A stretch of DNA of 64,000 nt from Pseudovibrio brasiliensis (GTDB lineage Bacteria; Pseudomonadota; Alphaproteobacteria; Rhizobiales; Stappiaceae): contig NZ_CP074126.1 of the NCBI RefSeq assembly GCF_018282095.1, forward strand, positions 3,638,341 through 3,702,340, given 5' to 3'. Positions within the stretch are counted from its first letter, which is position 1. Every line of letters starts with the position of its first letter. Both the position numbers and the translations under genes were made by a program. This document shows, piece by piece, positions 55,770 through 64,000 of this stretch. The notes below the pieces were generated by a model, which saw only the letters and a list, made by a program, of their open reading frames with translations, made no database searches and had not been told where the DNA came from.

Positions 55770-56756
55770 ATGCTTTTCTCATATGCTGCCCTCCTCGGAG
55801 GTCTCGCACTCTTGATCTTTGCCGGTGACCTGCTTGTACGCGGCGCTGTGTCAATTGCTCAGGCATTGGGAATTCCAACACTCATCATCGGCTTGACCAT
55901 CGTCGCCTTTGGTACCTCTGCACCAGAACTCTTCATCTCTCTGAAGGCTGCCTTCGATGGCGTAAGCGGCGTTGCAATCGGCAATGTTGTTGGTTCTAAC
56001 ATCGCCAACGTTCTGCTCGTGCTCGGCGTCCCAGCCCTCATCGCCACAACACCATGCGATGAAAATGGTGCTCAGAGAAACGCCCTGTTCATGCTGGTAG
56101 TCTCTGTAATCTTCGCAGCACTTTGCTTTATGGGTACCCTTACCCACTACGCAGGCATCGGCCTTCTCATCTTGCTCGCAATCTTCCTTGGCGATTCCGT
56201 TCGCGCAACGAAGAAGCACAAGAAAGAAAACGGCTCCTGCTGCACGACAAGCTCCGACGATGATGAAGAAGATGATCTCGACGTCGATTCCGTACCGGAA
56301 AACAAAGGCATTGCAGCCCTCTTCCTGATCCTGGGCCTCATCGGCCTACCACTCGGCGCCCAGCTGACCATCTCAGGCGCGACCGACGTGGCTTCTTCCT
56401 GGGGCGTATCTGATGCTGTGATCGGCCTGACTGTCGTTGCCCTTGGCACCTCCTTGCCAGAGCTCGCCACAACCGTGATGGCAGCCATCCGTCAGCATTC
56501 CGCAGTCGCACTTGGCAACGTTATTGGCTCCAACGTCTTCAATCTACTCGCTATCATGGGTATCACGGTCACTGTTATCCCGATCCCGATCCCTGAGCAG
56601 ATCCTCGTCTATGATATCTGGGTCATGCTGGCCTGTGCCGTACTGCTCTACATCTTCGCAGCCAAGCGTCTCTGCCTTGGCAAAGCATGGGGCATTTTCC
56701 TAAGCGTTGCTTACGTCGCTTACATCTACGGCGTATTTGCTCTGGATTTCATCTAA
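55770..56756 (+). CDS. Sodium/calcium exchanger-family (CaCA) antiporter
   Basis: This 328-residue inner-membrane protein has ten helices in two inverted halves. Both alpha-repeats are clear: GTSAPELFISLKAAFDG with GNVVGSNIANVLLVLG, and GTSLPELATTVMAAI with GNVIGSNVFNLLAIMG. The central loop is strongly acidic (SSDDDEEDDLDVDS), a feature often linked to ion sensing. It resembles E. coli YrbG. It would exchange Ca2+ or another cation for Na+ or H+. Monocistronic; a terminator follows. Confidence 0.93.
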   Translation: MLFSYAALLGGLALLIFAGDLLVRGAVSIAQALGIPTLIIGLTIVAFGTSAPELFISLKAAFDGVSGVAIGNVVGSNIANVLLVLGVPALIATTPCDENGAQRNALFMLVVSVIFAALCFMGTLTHYAGIGLLILLAIFLGDSVRATKKHKKENGSCCTTSSDDDEEDDLDVDSVPENKGIAALFLILGLIGLPLGAQLTISGATDVASSWGVSDAVIGLTVVALGTSLPELATTVMAAIRQHSAVALGNVIGSNVFNLLAIMGITVTVIPIPIPEQILVYDIWVMLACAVLLYIFAAKRLCLGKAWGIFLSVAYVAYIYGVFALDFI

Positions 56757-56785
56757 GAGACACAACTAAAACGCTTTTGAGAGAA

Positions 56786-56819
56786 CGCACCTGCCGTTGA
56801 ATCGGGTAAGGTGCGTTTC
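56786..56819 (+). terminator. Intrinsic terminator of the exchanger gene
   Basis: CGCACCT and AGGTGCG pair across a 16-base loop, followed by TTTCC. Weak T-run. Confidence 0.5.
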
Positions 56820-56857
56820 CATATTTTACTTCTGAACATACCGAAAGCGAACGGACC

Positions 56858-58891
56858 ATGGCCAAAGACACATCCGACATGCCTGCTCAAGCAGAAGACA
56901 ATGTCGATGTGCCTGAGAGAACTCCGGAAATCCAGTTCGAAAGCAACGCCTCCCCGCGCAAGCCGGGCGTAAAAGGCGTTGAAGTCATCGCTGATTTCGT
57001 CAAACGCCTGCCTCTTGGTCCTGGCGTTTACCGTATGTTTGATGAGGACGGCGAAGTCCTCTACGTCGGCAAGGCCCGCTCGCTCAAAAAACGTGTGACC
57101 AACTATACGCGGCTGCAAGGCCAGTCCAACCGCATCATGCGGATGATCATGGCAACGGCTGCCATGGAGTTTGTCGAAACCCGCACAGAGCCTGAAGCCC
57201 TGCTGCTGGAAGCAAATCTGATCAAGCGACTGCGTCCTCGCTTCAACGTGCTTTTGCGTGACGACAAATCTTTCCCGTACATCCTGATCAGTGCAGATCA
57301 CGAGGCCCCTGCCCTGATCAAGCACCGCGGTGCCCGTGCCCGCAAAGGGGATTACTTCGGGCCATTCGCCTCCGCTGGCGCCGTCAACGACACAATCAAC
57401 GCCATGCAAAAGGCGTTTCTCATCCGGAACTGCTCCGACAGCTATTACTCCAACCGTTCACGCCCTTGTCTGCTCTATCAAATCAAACGCTGCGCAGCTC
57501 CATGCACCGGCGAGATCTCGATAGAAGACTATAAAGGCCTTGTAGCTGAAGCAAAGTCGTTCCTCTCTGGAAAAAGCCAGCTCATCAAGCAGGAACTCGC
57601 TCAGGCCATGGAGAAGGCCTCCGAGAATCTCGACTTCGAGCAAGCCGCTGTTTATCGCGACCGTATTGCAGCACTCTCTCACGTTCAGAGCCATCAGGGG
57701 ATTAACCCGCAAGGCATCGAAGAAGCTGACGTCTTCGCCACCTATCAGGAAGGCGGCCAGACATGCGTTCAGGTCTTCTTCTTCCGTACTGGACAGAACT
57801 GGGGCAACCGCGCTTACTTCCCGAAGGCGGACAAAAGCTACGAGCCCTCTGAAATTCTGGAAAGCTTCCTCTCCCAGTTCTACGAGGACAAACCACCACC
57901 ACGTATGGTCCTGCTTTCTCATGACCTCGAAGAACAGGATCTGCTGGCAGAAGCCCTGACAGCCCGCGCAAACCGCAAGGTTGAAGTCGCAACACCAAAA
58001 CGCGGGGAAAAACGCGAGCTGGTGGAACACGCACTCACCAACGCCAAAGGCGCACTAGGCCGCAGACTTGCCGAAACCTCAAGCCAGTTGAAACTCCTGA
58101 AAGGTGTTGCAGAAGCCTTTGGGCTGGATCGCACCCCACGCCGCATCGACGTCTTCGATAACTCCCACATTTCGGGAACCAACGCGGTCGGCGGAATGAT
58201 CGTTGCTGGTTCTGATGGCTTCGCCAAGGGCCAATACAGAAAATTCAACATCAAGTCCGAAGACCTGATCCCCGGCGATGATTACGGTATGATGCGAGAA
58301 GTCCTCTCCCGCCGTTTTGCACGCCTCCAGAAAGAAAACCCGGAAGGTTACGAACAGGCTGCTCGCTTCAAGGCACAATCCAAAGCGAGCCAAGAAGCCA
58401 AAAGTGATGAGCAGGACATCGCGCCTTCAAACGCCGACATCCCCGCTTGGCCAGATCTGGTTCTGATCGATGGTGGTAAAGGACAGCTGAGCGCTGTGCG
58501 TGAAACACTGGAAGAAATGGGCATTACCGACATACCACTCGTCGGCATCGCAAAAGGCCCGGACCGCGACGCAGGCCGCGAAAAATTCTTCGTCACTGGA
58601 GAGCAAAGTTTCATGCTGCCGGAGCGCGACCCGGTTCTGTATTTCGTCCAACGTATGCGAGATGAAGCCCATCGCTTTGCCATCGGCTCTCACAGAGCCC
58701 GCCGTAAAAAAGCTATTGTTGCCAACCCACTGGATGAAATCGCTGGCATCGGCCCGGCAAGAAAGCGCGTTTTGCTCCGTCATTTCGGTACGGCAAAAGC
58801 CGTCTCAAAGGCAGGCATCGACGATCTGAGAGCTGTCTCTGGTATCTCCGAAAGCATCGCCAAGCTGATTTACAATCACTTTCACGAATAA
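56858..58891 (+). CDS. uvrC: Excinuclease ABC subunit C
   Basis: This 677-residue nuclease makes both incisions in nucleotide excision repair. The GIY-YIG domain (about residues 55-140) contains [20 protein letters not shown], followed by a UVR motif ([14 protein letters not shown]), the UvrC RNase H-like domain with [16 protein letters not shown], and a helix-hairpin-helix pair at the end ([20 protein letters not shown]). It has a polar N-terminal extension of about 50 residues. uvrB lies 15 kb away in the same window. Start is ATG 56858. Confidence 0.97.
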   Translation: MAKDTSDMPAQAEDNVDVPERTPEIQFESNASPRKPGVKGVEVIADFVKRLPLGPGVYRMFDEDGEVLYVGKARSLKKRVTNYTRLQGQSNRIMRMIMATAAMEFVETRTEPEALLLEANLIKRLRPRFNVLLRDDKSFPYILISADHEAPALIKHRGARARKGDYFGPFASAGAVNDTINAMQKAFLIRNCSDSYYSNRSRPCLLYQIKRCAAPCTGEISIEDYKGLVAEAKSFLSGKSQLIKQELAQAMEKASENLDFEQAAVYRDRIAALSHVQSHQGINPQGIEEADVFATYQEGGQTCVQVFFFRTGQNWGNRAYFPKADKSYEPSEILESFLSQFYEDKPPPRMVLLSHDLEEQDLLAEALTARANRKVEVATPKRGEKRELVEHALTNAKGALGRRLAETSSQLKLLKGVAEAFGLDRTPRRIDVFDNSHISGTNAVGGMIVAGSDGFAKGQYRKFNIKSEDLIPGDDYGMMREVLSRRFARLQKENPEGYEQAARFKAQSKASQEAKSDEQDIAPSNADIPAWPDLVLIDGGKGQLSAVRETLEEMGITDIPLVGIAKGPDRDAGREKFFVTGEQSFMLPERDPVLYFVQRMRDEAHRFAIGSHRARRKKAIVANPLDEIAGIGPARKRVLLRHFGTAKAVSKAGIDDLRAVSGISESIAKLIYNHFHE

Positions 58892-58974
58892 TCACGGGAT
58901 AACGCATTGTTTTTACAAATGGAAAACGACTCTGCGCTATTCTCGATAAAATTTAACAGCCAAAGGTGAAGTCA

Positions 58975-60006
58975 GTGCGGTCAGACAGGGTATTTTTAAA
59001 GAAGAAGCAAAATACCCCAATACTGCTTCATCTGGTCCGTGCCGGAACCCTTGCTGTCACCTTCCTGCTTCTGTTCTCTCTGGTTGCACCGGGCAACCTT
59101 CTCAGCGAAGCAGCTGCTTTCTTCATCCCACAACTCATCGCAGCAGGTTTTGTCGGTCTCCTGATCTGGCTTGTCATGGCCAGAAGGCTGCATTGGCTTC
59201 ATCTACTGTGCCTGCTGGGCTTGATCATCTCCAGTTTCTGGATGGTCACCAGCATTCGCCTTGTCAGACAGCCCACCGCTATTCTGGAGAACCATCCAGA
59301 AAGTAAGAGCTTCAACGTCATGAGCCTCAACCTCCTGCATATGCAGTTCGGGAAAGAAGCTCTGCAGGAACTTATCGAAAAACGCCAACCCGATCTGATC
59401 GTGTTCCAGGAAACCGCGAGCGCAACACCGCGCCTTCAAGCATTCCTAAGAGAAAACTATCAGTACGCGATCCTGCCACCTGAAAAGAAAGACACCGACC
59501 TCACAGTCTTCAGTAAGTTCCCGTTAGAAAACTCAAAGCGCAACCTTGTACCGGGGCTGGGGTTCAACGGTTACATTCCCCGTGAGTTCTTGAGCGCAGA
59601 CGTCAATGTCAACGGCAGGAAAATTCAGCTTTACGCAATCCACCCAGCAAGCCCACGCAGCAAACGTCGACTGAATGGACGCACAACCTACGTGGATTAC
59701 GTGTCCAAGCACATCCAAAAACATCGGACAGATACACCCATTATGGTTTTAGGGGACTGGAACACTCCGGTCTGGTCAGATACCTTCCAGAAGTTGCTGG
59801 CTGACCTGAAGCTGAAAACAACATTCACAAGCTTCGTTCCGCAGACCACGCGATATTTTATCAATCCATTCCTTGGAAAGGTACTGGGATCTAAAGTCGA
59901 TCACATCACCTCTTCTGAAAAAATAATCATCAAAGACCTTATGATTGGCGAAGACGTCGGCTCAGACCATTTTCCAATCTTCGCAACACTTCACATATTA
60001 CCTTAA
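58975..60006 (+). CDS. Membrane-anchored endonuclease/exonuclease/phosphatase-family protein
   Basis: This 343-residue protein has three N-terminal helices (about residues 20-90) and a periplasmic EEP domain (about 115-340). FNVMSLNLLH, IVFQETAS, LYAIHPASP, VLGDWNTPVW and SDHFPIFA carry the metal-binding and catalytic positions of the DNase I/phosphatase fold (Glu, Asp-Asn, Asp-His). The start is GTG 58975 because AAAGGTGA lies six bases ahead; GTG 58966 is another choice. The substrate may be a nucleic acid or a phospholipid head group; this is open. Confidence 0.86.
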   Translation: MRSDRVFLKKKQNTPILLHLVRAGTLAVTFLLLFSLVAPGNLLSEAAAFFIPQLIAAGFVGLLIWLVMARRLHWLHLLCLLGLIISSFWMVTSIRLVRQPTAILENHPESKSFNVMSLNLLHMQFGKEALQELIEKRQPDLIVFQETASATPRLQAFLRENYQYAILPPEKKDTDLTVFSKFPLENSKRNLVPGLGFNGYIPREFLSADVNVNGRKIQLYAIHPASPRSKRRLNGRTTYVDYVSKHIQKHRTDTPIMVLGDWNTPVWSDTFQKLLADLKLKTTFTSFVPQTTRYFINPFLGKVLGSKVDHITSSEKIIIKDLMIGEDVGSDHFPIFATLHILP

Positions 60007-60055
60007 AGTAAGGCTATAATAACTTTCTAGGAACTAATCCGGAGGGAAACTTGGA

Positions 60056-60745
60056 ATGCCACGAGAATTGCTCATATCGTTCGACGCAGACCAAACCCTC
60101 TTTGACTTTCAACGCATTCTCGATGAAGCCTTAATCACCACTGCAAGCTTTCTCAGCCATTATTCAGAAAAACCCGTCACTCCCAGGCGCTTGAAGAGAA
60201 TACTCAAGTCTCTTCTAGAAGACGCAGATCCCAACAATATCCGGCTGTTGGAAATACGAAGAGCCTCTTTCGAGCAAGCCCTTAATCCACTGAGCAATGC
60301 TAAGGAGTTGTCGGAGCAAGCACTGGAGATCTTCAAAAGAGTCCGATTTGGTGATCCCTACTTCTACCCTCATGTCAAAGAAACACTCGCGACACTAAAG
60401 CGAAACTACAAAACAGCGCTGATCACCAACGGCAACTCCTGTCCCAAAAGCGCAGGGATCGCCCACCTCTTCGACTTTGTGGTGATGGCAGAAGAATACC
60501 CCTACAGAAAACCAGATCCTCGCCTCTTCGATGCCATGCTCTCAATGGCAGGTATGAGCCCCGACAAACTCATTCATGTCGGAGATTCACTGGAGCACGA
60601 CATCGCAGGTGCAAACAATATCGGCGCCACATCCGTCTGGTTTAACCCTCTTCATCACGACAACAGCTCCCCTGTCCTGCCAGATCATTCCATCGCCTGC
60701 ATGAGAGAATTACCTAGTTTGGTAGCGGGATATGCCTCCCGCTGA
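60056..60745 (+). CDS. HAD-superfamily phosphatase (YjjG-like)
   Basis: This 229-residue phosphatase has motif I SFDADQTLFDF, motif II ALITNGNS and motifs III/IV RKPDPRLFD and HVGDSLEHDI. This layout matches the HAD-IA nucleotidases such as YjjG, which dephosphorylate odd or pyrimidine nucleotides. Its neighbour tdk makes dTMP, so a nucleotide substrate fits. GGAGGG lies ahead of ATG 60056. The exact substrate is inferred. Confidence 0.88.
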   Translation: MPRELLISFDADQTLFDFQRILDEALITTASFLSHYSEKPVTPRRLKRILKSLLEDADPNNIRLLEIRRASFEQALNPLSNAKELSEQALEIFKRVRFGDPYFYPHVKETLATLKRNYKTALITNGNSCPKSAGIAHLFDFVVMAEEYPYRKPDPRLFDAMLSMAGMSPDKLIHVGDSLEHDIAGANNIGATSVWFNPLHHDNSSPVLPDHSIACMRELPSLVAGYASR

Positions 60746-60862
60746 AAGTTTGCCACTGAACCTTGTGAGTAACCTCCCATGGTTCTGGCCTCATTCGCGA
60801 ATCCATGTATGAAGACCTAATCAGATTGAACGCGATGAGGCGCTCTGCGCCGCGAAGGGCCA

Positions 60863-61498
60863 ATGGCAAAACTATATTTCAATTTCTCCGCAATGAATGC
60901 TGGTAAGTCCACCCTGCTGCTGCAGGCCTCCTACAACTATCAGGAACGTGGCATGCGCAGCCTGCTGTTCACAGCAGCGCTCGACAACCGCACCAAGGTC
61001 GGAGAAATTTCCTCGCGTATTGGCCTCAAATCAGACGCTCTGATCTATGACACCAAGCTTGATCTGTTCGCCTGCATCGAAGAGCAGCTCAAAGAGCAGC
61101 AAATTAACGCCGTCTTTATCGACGAAGCGCAGTTCCTGACAGAAGAGCAGGTCTGGCAACTCGCCCGTGTTGCTGATCACCTCCGCATTCCTGTGATGGC
61201 ATATGGCCTTAGAACCGATTTCCAAGGCAAGATGTTCCCGGGCAGTGCCGCGCTTCTTGCAATCGCAGACATCCTTCGCGAAGTTAGAACCATCTGCTGG
61301 TGCGGCTCTAAAGCAACGATGGTGGCGCGTATGGATGAGAGCGGCAACATTGTTGAAGAAGGCGATCAGGTTGTCATCGGCGGTGAGGAATCCTACATCT
61401 CGCTCTGCAGAAAACACTGGTCCATGCGCAAACTTGGCGAGCCAACTGAAAACAAGGATGCGCTCGCAGACATCCTGTGCGAACCTGTAGACCACTGA
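60863..61498 (+). CDS. tdk: Thymidine kinase
   Basis: This 211-residue type II thymidine kinase salvages thymidine to dTMP with ATP. The P-loop is [17 protein letters not shown]. The catalytic Glu lies in VFIDEAQFL. The lasso/zinc region has [18 protein letters not shown] (Cys-x-Cys) and SLCRKHW. GAAGGG lies ahead of the ATG. The gene follows the HAD phosphatase on the same strand after 117 bases and precedes the HlyU-family gene by 27 bases. Confidence 0.95.
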   Translation: MAKLYFNFSAMNAGKSTLLLQASYNYQERGMRSLLFTAALDNRTKVGEISSRIGLKSDALIYDTKLDLFACIEEQLKEQQINAVFIDEAQFLTEEQVWQLARVADHLRIPVMAYGLRTDFQGKMFPGSAALLAIADILREVRTICWCGSKATMVARMDESGNIVEEGDQVVIGGEESYISLCRKHWSMRKLGEPTENKDALADILCEPVDH

Positions 61499-61525
61499 AA
61501 CCACGTTTAGTCTGGGAGAACTACC

Positions 61526-61807
61526 ATGGGCTTTTTCTCACGTCTGTTTGGCGGCAACAAAGACGAAAACTCAGCTCCAGCTGCAAAAGCAGAAGAGTTC
61601 GAGGGTTATCTGATCTACCCCGAGCCATCCCGCCGTGGTGGCCAGTGGCAAACCGCAGGCCGCATCACCAAGCAGTTTGGTGAAGAGATCAAAGAACATG
61701 TCTTCATCCGAGCAGACACACATGCCTCTGAGGATGAAGCAAAAGAGTTCTCATCGCGCAAAGCAAAGCAGATCATTAAGGAAATGGGTGACGGGATGTT
61801 TACATAA
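61526..61807 (+). CDS. HlyU-family protein
   Basis: This 93-residue protein starts MGFFSRLFGGNKDEN and continues GYLIYPEPSRRGGQWQTAGR and EHVFIRADTHASEDEA, the typical blocks of the HlyU family (PF10115). The family takes its name from a haemolysin activator, but most short members in alphaproteobacteria have no proven DNA-binding role. GGGAG lies eight bases ahead of the ATG. It lies 27 bases after tdk and may be cotranscribed. Confidence 0.86.
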   Translation: MGFFSRLFGGNKDENSAPAAKAEEFEGYLIYPEPSRRGGQWQTAGRITKQFGEEIKEHVFIRADTHASEDEAKEFSSRKAKQIIKEMGDGMFT

Positions 61808-61924
61808 TCCCACATACTCCCCCAAAGTCCTGCACAAATACGCGGGCCACAATTGACAGGACCCGCTTGGATGTGCACACCCTGAGTATGAGCGCTTGTT
61901 AGCCGCGTAAACTTGAAGGTCCAT

Positions 61925-62497
61925 ATGTCCCGTAAGCTTATATTTTCGCTTCCAAATATTCTTACTTACGGCCGCATTGCTGCTGTGCCAGCTCTGGCTG
62001 TGTGTTTCTATTTCCCGACCCACACTGCACGTTGGATTGCATTAGGTATCTTCTTCGTAGCTGCAATCACGGATTTCTTTGACGGATATCTCGCCAGAAT
62101 TTGGCAGCAACAGTCCGCCTTAGGCCGCATGCTTGACCCGATTGCTGACAAGCTTCTTGTTTCAGTTTGCCTCCTTATGTTGGCATGGGATCAGACAATC
62201 GGAAACTGGTCCATCTTTGCAGCAATCATTATTCTCTGCCGAGAGATCCTAGTTTCCGGCTTGCGTGAGTTCCTTGCTGAGCTTCGTGTTTCAGTGCCCG
62301 TGACCAAACTGGCTAAATGGAAAACCACCGTCCAGCTCATTGCACTTGGCTTTCTGTTGGCAGGCCAGGCAGGGGACGTCATCTTCCCGTACACCACTTC
62401 AACCGGCATCGTGCTACTTTGGGTCGCAGCGATTTTGACCCTATATACGGGCTATGACTACTTCCGCGCTGGAATTGGCCATCTGATTGAAGACTAA
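61925..62497 (+). CDS. pgsA: CDP-diacylglycerol-glycerol-3-phosphate phosphatidyltransferase
   Basis: This 190-residue inner-membrane enzyme makes phosphatidylglycerophosphate, the first committed step to phosphatidylglycerol. The CDP-alcohol phosphotransferase motif D-G-x2-A-R-x8-G-x3-D-x3-D is seen as FFDGYLARIWQQQSALGR then MLDPIADK. Four to five helices follow. The frame opens at TTG 61913, but ATG 61925 has AAGG five bases ahead. It is followed by moaD and moaE in the usual Hyphomicrobiales order. Confidence 0.95.
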   Translation: MSRKLIFSLPNILTYGRIAAVPALAVCFYFPTHTARWIALGIFFVAAITDFFDGYLARIWQQQSALGRMLDPIADKLLVSVCLLMLAWDQTIGNWSIFAAIIILCREILVSGLREFLAELRVSVPVTKLAKWKTTVQLIALGFLLAGQAGDVIFPYTTSTGIVLLWVAAILTLYTGYDYFRAGIGHLIED

Positions 62498-62557
62498 TTC
62501 CTGTAAAAGACGAGGCTTCCACTCAAAGGAAGCTATATAAGACCGGGGCTCAATCTC

Positions 62558-62809
62558 ATGAAAATTCGTTACTTCGCTTGGCTGCGTGAACGTACTGGAA
62601 CCTCCGAGGAAACCATTGAGCTTCCGGAAAACGTCAAAACAACTGGTGAGTTGATGAGTTGGCTTGCAGCTCGCGATGAAGGCTATGCTTTCGCGTTTGA
62701 GCAGCCAGAAACCATTCGTATTGCCGTTGACCAGGAACACGTAGAGGAAGACCACGTTCTGACTGGAACGGAAGAAGTCGCATTCTTCCCGCCAATGACA
62801 GGCGGTTGA
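62558..62809 (+). CDS. moaD: Molybdopterin synthase sulfur-carrier subunit
   Basis: This 83-residue ubiquitin-like protein carries sulfur on its C-terminal Gly-Gly (FFPPMTGG) for dithiolene formation in molybdopterin. It starts MKIRYFAWLRERTGTSEETI. It lies between pgsA and moaE, 46 bases from the latter, on one strand. MsrP in this window is one client enzyme. Length and ending are normal. Confidence 0.95.
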   Translation: MKIRYFAWLRERTGTSEETIELPENVKTTGELMSWLAARDEGYAFAFEQPETIRIAVDQEHVEEDHVLTGTEEVAFFPPMTGG

Positions 62810-62855
62810 GGACCACTTTTCCTTCTTCCAGCAATTTCGAAAGTCTGCGAGTACC

Positions 62856-63341
62856 ATGGCAAACAGCACCACAGAGTATACAGTCCGCGTTCAGGCTGAG
62901 GATTTCGATGTTCTGGCAGAGACCGAAATCCTCACCAAAGGCCGCAAAGATGTTGGCGCAATCGTAACATTTACAGGCCTTTGCCGTGATGAAGGCGGCA
63001 CACTCGAAGCCCTCGAGCTGGAGCACTACCCGGGGATGGCTGAGGCTCAGATCTCCAAATTTGCACAGCAAGCCGTGGACCGCTGGCCAATCACCGGCCT
63101 CACCATCATTCACCGTTTTGGCAAAATCCCACCGGGTGAGAACATCGTGTTGGTCATTGCAACCAGCCCACACCGCCGTGCAGCATTTGAAGCCGCGGAC
63201 TTCCTGATGGACTTCCTGAAAACGCAGGCTCCCTTCTGGAAGAAGGAACATCTTAAAGATGCTTCTGAAGGCACCTGGGTTGAAGCCAAAGCAGCAGATG
63301 ATGCAGATGCTGCCCGCTGGATTGAAGAAAAAGCCAAATAA
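62856..63341 (+). CDS. moaE: Molybdopterin synthase catalytic subunit
   Basis: This 161-residue subunit binds precursor Z and forms molybdopterin with MoaD. The conserved blocks are VGAIVTFTGLCRDE, LELEHYPGMAE, IIHRFGKIPPGENIVLVI, SPHRRAAFEA and KTQAPFWKKE with the active-site lysines. It has an Ala/Asp-rich tail of about 20 residues. No terminator is obvious before the MFS gene. Confidence 0.95.
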   Translation: MANSTTEYTVRVQAEDFDVLAETEILTKGRKDVGAIVTFTGLCRDEGGTLEALELEHYPGMAEAQISKFAQQAVDRWPITGLTIIHRFGKIPPGENIVLVIATSPHRRAAFEAADFLMDFLKTQAPFWKKEHLKDASEGTWVEAKAADDADAARWIEEKAK

Positions 63342-63391
63342 CTTCAGCATCTCATAAACATGCATCACGCAACAATGGACTGGCACTTGCC

Positions 63392-63421
63392 TTGACATAA
63401 CCATGTTTGCCAGTTCAAATA
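63392..63421 (+). promoter_or_regulatory. Possible promoter and operator of the efflux gene
   Basis: TTGACA (63392-63397) with CAAATA (63416-63421) 18 bases on. CTGGCA (63380-63385) and TGCCAG (63408-63413) flank the -35 as an inverted repeat. The -10 is poor. Confidence 0.33.
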
Positions 63422-63492
63422 GAAGCTAATTTAAGTTTATTAGGTCGCAATCGCGGCCTCTTACCTTTTTGCACCCAACAAACAGGTCTCTG

Positions 63493-64000
63493 ATGTCTGC
63501 AGTTTCTGATCTGCGGCATGAGCGAGTACCTCATCCTGGGCTTTCCTTATGGGAAATTGTCAGCCTTGTTGCAGCGCTTATGGCGCTGAACGCGGTTGCG
63601 ACGTCTATGATGCTTCCGGCTCTCCCAGCCATGAGCGAAGCATTGTCTGTCGCTGACAATGATCGCCAACTGGTGATCACGGCCTACATGATTGGTCTTG
63701 CTTGTGCTTCCCTCTTTTTCGGCCCTCTCTCGGATACGATTGGTCGAAGAACTACGCTTTTGATCGGCCTTAGCCTTTACATCATAGGCGGAGTGTACTC
63801 GACGTTTGCCATGAGCTACGAGCACATGCTCGCCGCCCGTGCGCTGCAGGGTGTTGGCGCGGCGGCCCCAAGGGTTGCCTCCATCTCCATGATCAGAGAC
63901 TGGTACAATGGCCGTCAGATGGGCAAAGTGATGTCTCTCGTCATGGTCGCCTTCCAGATTGCACCTGTCGTAGCCCCATTCCTGGGTCAGGTCGTGCTGT
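63493..64000 (+). CDS. Bcr/CflA-type MFS efflux transporter, N-terminal part (runs past the window)
   Basis: The open frame starts at ATG 63493 and continues to the last base. The first 169 residues hold four or five helices with the Bcr/CflA signatures VATSMMLPALPAMSEAL, GPLSDTIGRRTTLLIGL (MFS motif A) and ARALQGVGAAAPRVASISMI. Such drug:H+ antiporters expel chloramphenicol, bicyclomycin or other compounds; the exact substrate is not visible. It follows moaE after 150 bases. The C-terminal half is missing here. Confidence 0.9.
   Translation, partial: MSAVSDLRHERVPHPGLSLWEIVSLVAALMALNAVATSMMLPALPAMSEALSVADNDRQLVITAYMIGLACASLFFGPLSDTIGRRTTLLIGLSLYIIGGVYSTFAMSYEHMLAARALQGVGAAAPRVASISMIRDWYNGRQMGKVMSLVMVAFQIAPVVAPFLGQVVL

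Overview
The window looks like a chromosomal segment of an alphaproteobacterium of the Hyphomicrobiales type, most likely close to the marine Stappiaceae (Pseudovibrio-like). This rests on an RpoD with a long acidic non-conserved insert, a UvrB with a very long N-terminal extension, the gene set (DUF992, DUF1402, DUF3775, Elm1-like, Omp25-like, a cold-shock protein with a glycine/arginine-rich N-terminus), and a Rhizobiales-style palindromic intergenic repeat. The genus is inferred. No rRNA, tRNA, CRISPR array, insertion sequence or prophage was recognised.

Layout. 1-560: the end of an MFS transporter, then a small membrane gene. 1.35-4.05 kb: an AT-rich RTX metalloprotease (serralysin type) with a recently triplicated internal module. 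4.3-10.1 kb: a coiled-coil membrane protein, then the macromolecular-synthesis genes rpoD and dnaG and a yqeY-like gene, all on the minus strand. 10.3-17.8 kb: carA, a MerR regulator, an AT-rich gap of about 1.3 kb with a small HTH gene, then carB and greA. 18.2-23.4 kb: a globin-coupled chemoreceptor, an Lrp regulator, an Elm1-like gene and a trxB-lysR pair. 23.4-24.7 kb: a non-coding stretch with a strong candidate small RNA and a candidate 47-residue protein. 24.7-31.8 kb: msrP, a HIT-like protein, a second EF-G, a DUF992 protein, a surface protein and aspartate aminotransferase. 32.1-38.2 kb: GtrA, DUF3775, a candidate 42-residue membrane protein, an EamA permease, pseudoazurin, an S9 peptidase and a HAD hydrolase. 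38.4-41.3 kb: uvrB.

41.4-55.4 kb is mainly envelope: two tandem secreted Cys-pair proteins, two FadL-like barrels, an acyltransferase-like membrane protein, an RlpA-like and a DUF1402 protein (both cell-wall candidates), a metallo-beta-lactamase-fold hydrolase, a cold-shock protein, rlmJ, a secreted protein, hemG, two tandem GST-like genes and an Omp25-like protein. 55.8-64 kb: a cation exchanger, uvrC, a membrane-anchored EEP-family protein, a HAD phosphatase, tdk, a HlyU-family protein, pgsA, moaD, moaE and the start of a Bcr/CflA-type efflux pump.

Functional links: carA and carB make carbamoyl phosphate but are 2.3 kb apart. uvrB and uvrC are both present for excision repair. trxB sits with a LysR regulator. 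moaD and moaE form molybdopterin synthase, and msrP, elsewhere in the window, needs that cofactor. Most genes end in clear intrinsic terminators, many shared by convergent pairs. No complete new defence or mobile system is visible. The best leads are the anti-Shine-Dalgarno-loop small RNA near 23.8 kb, the hairpin-sheltered cold-shock leader, the triplicated RTX module, the mosaic palindromic repeats and several small or paired secreted proteins of unknown role.
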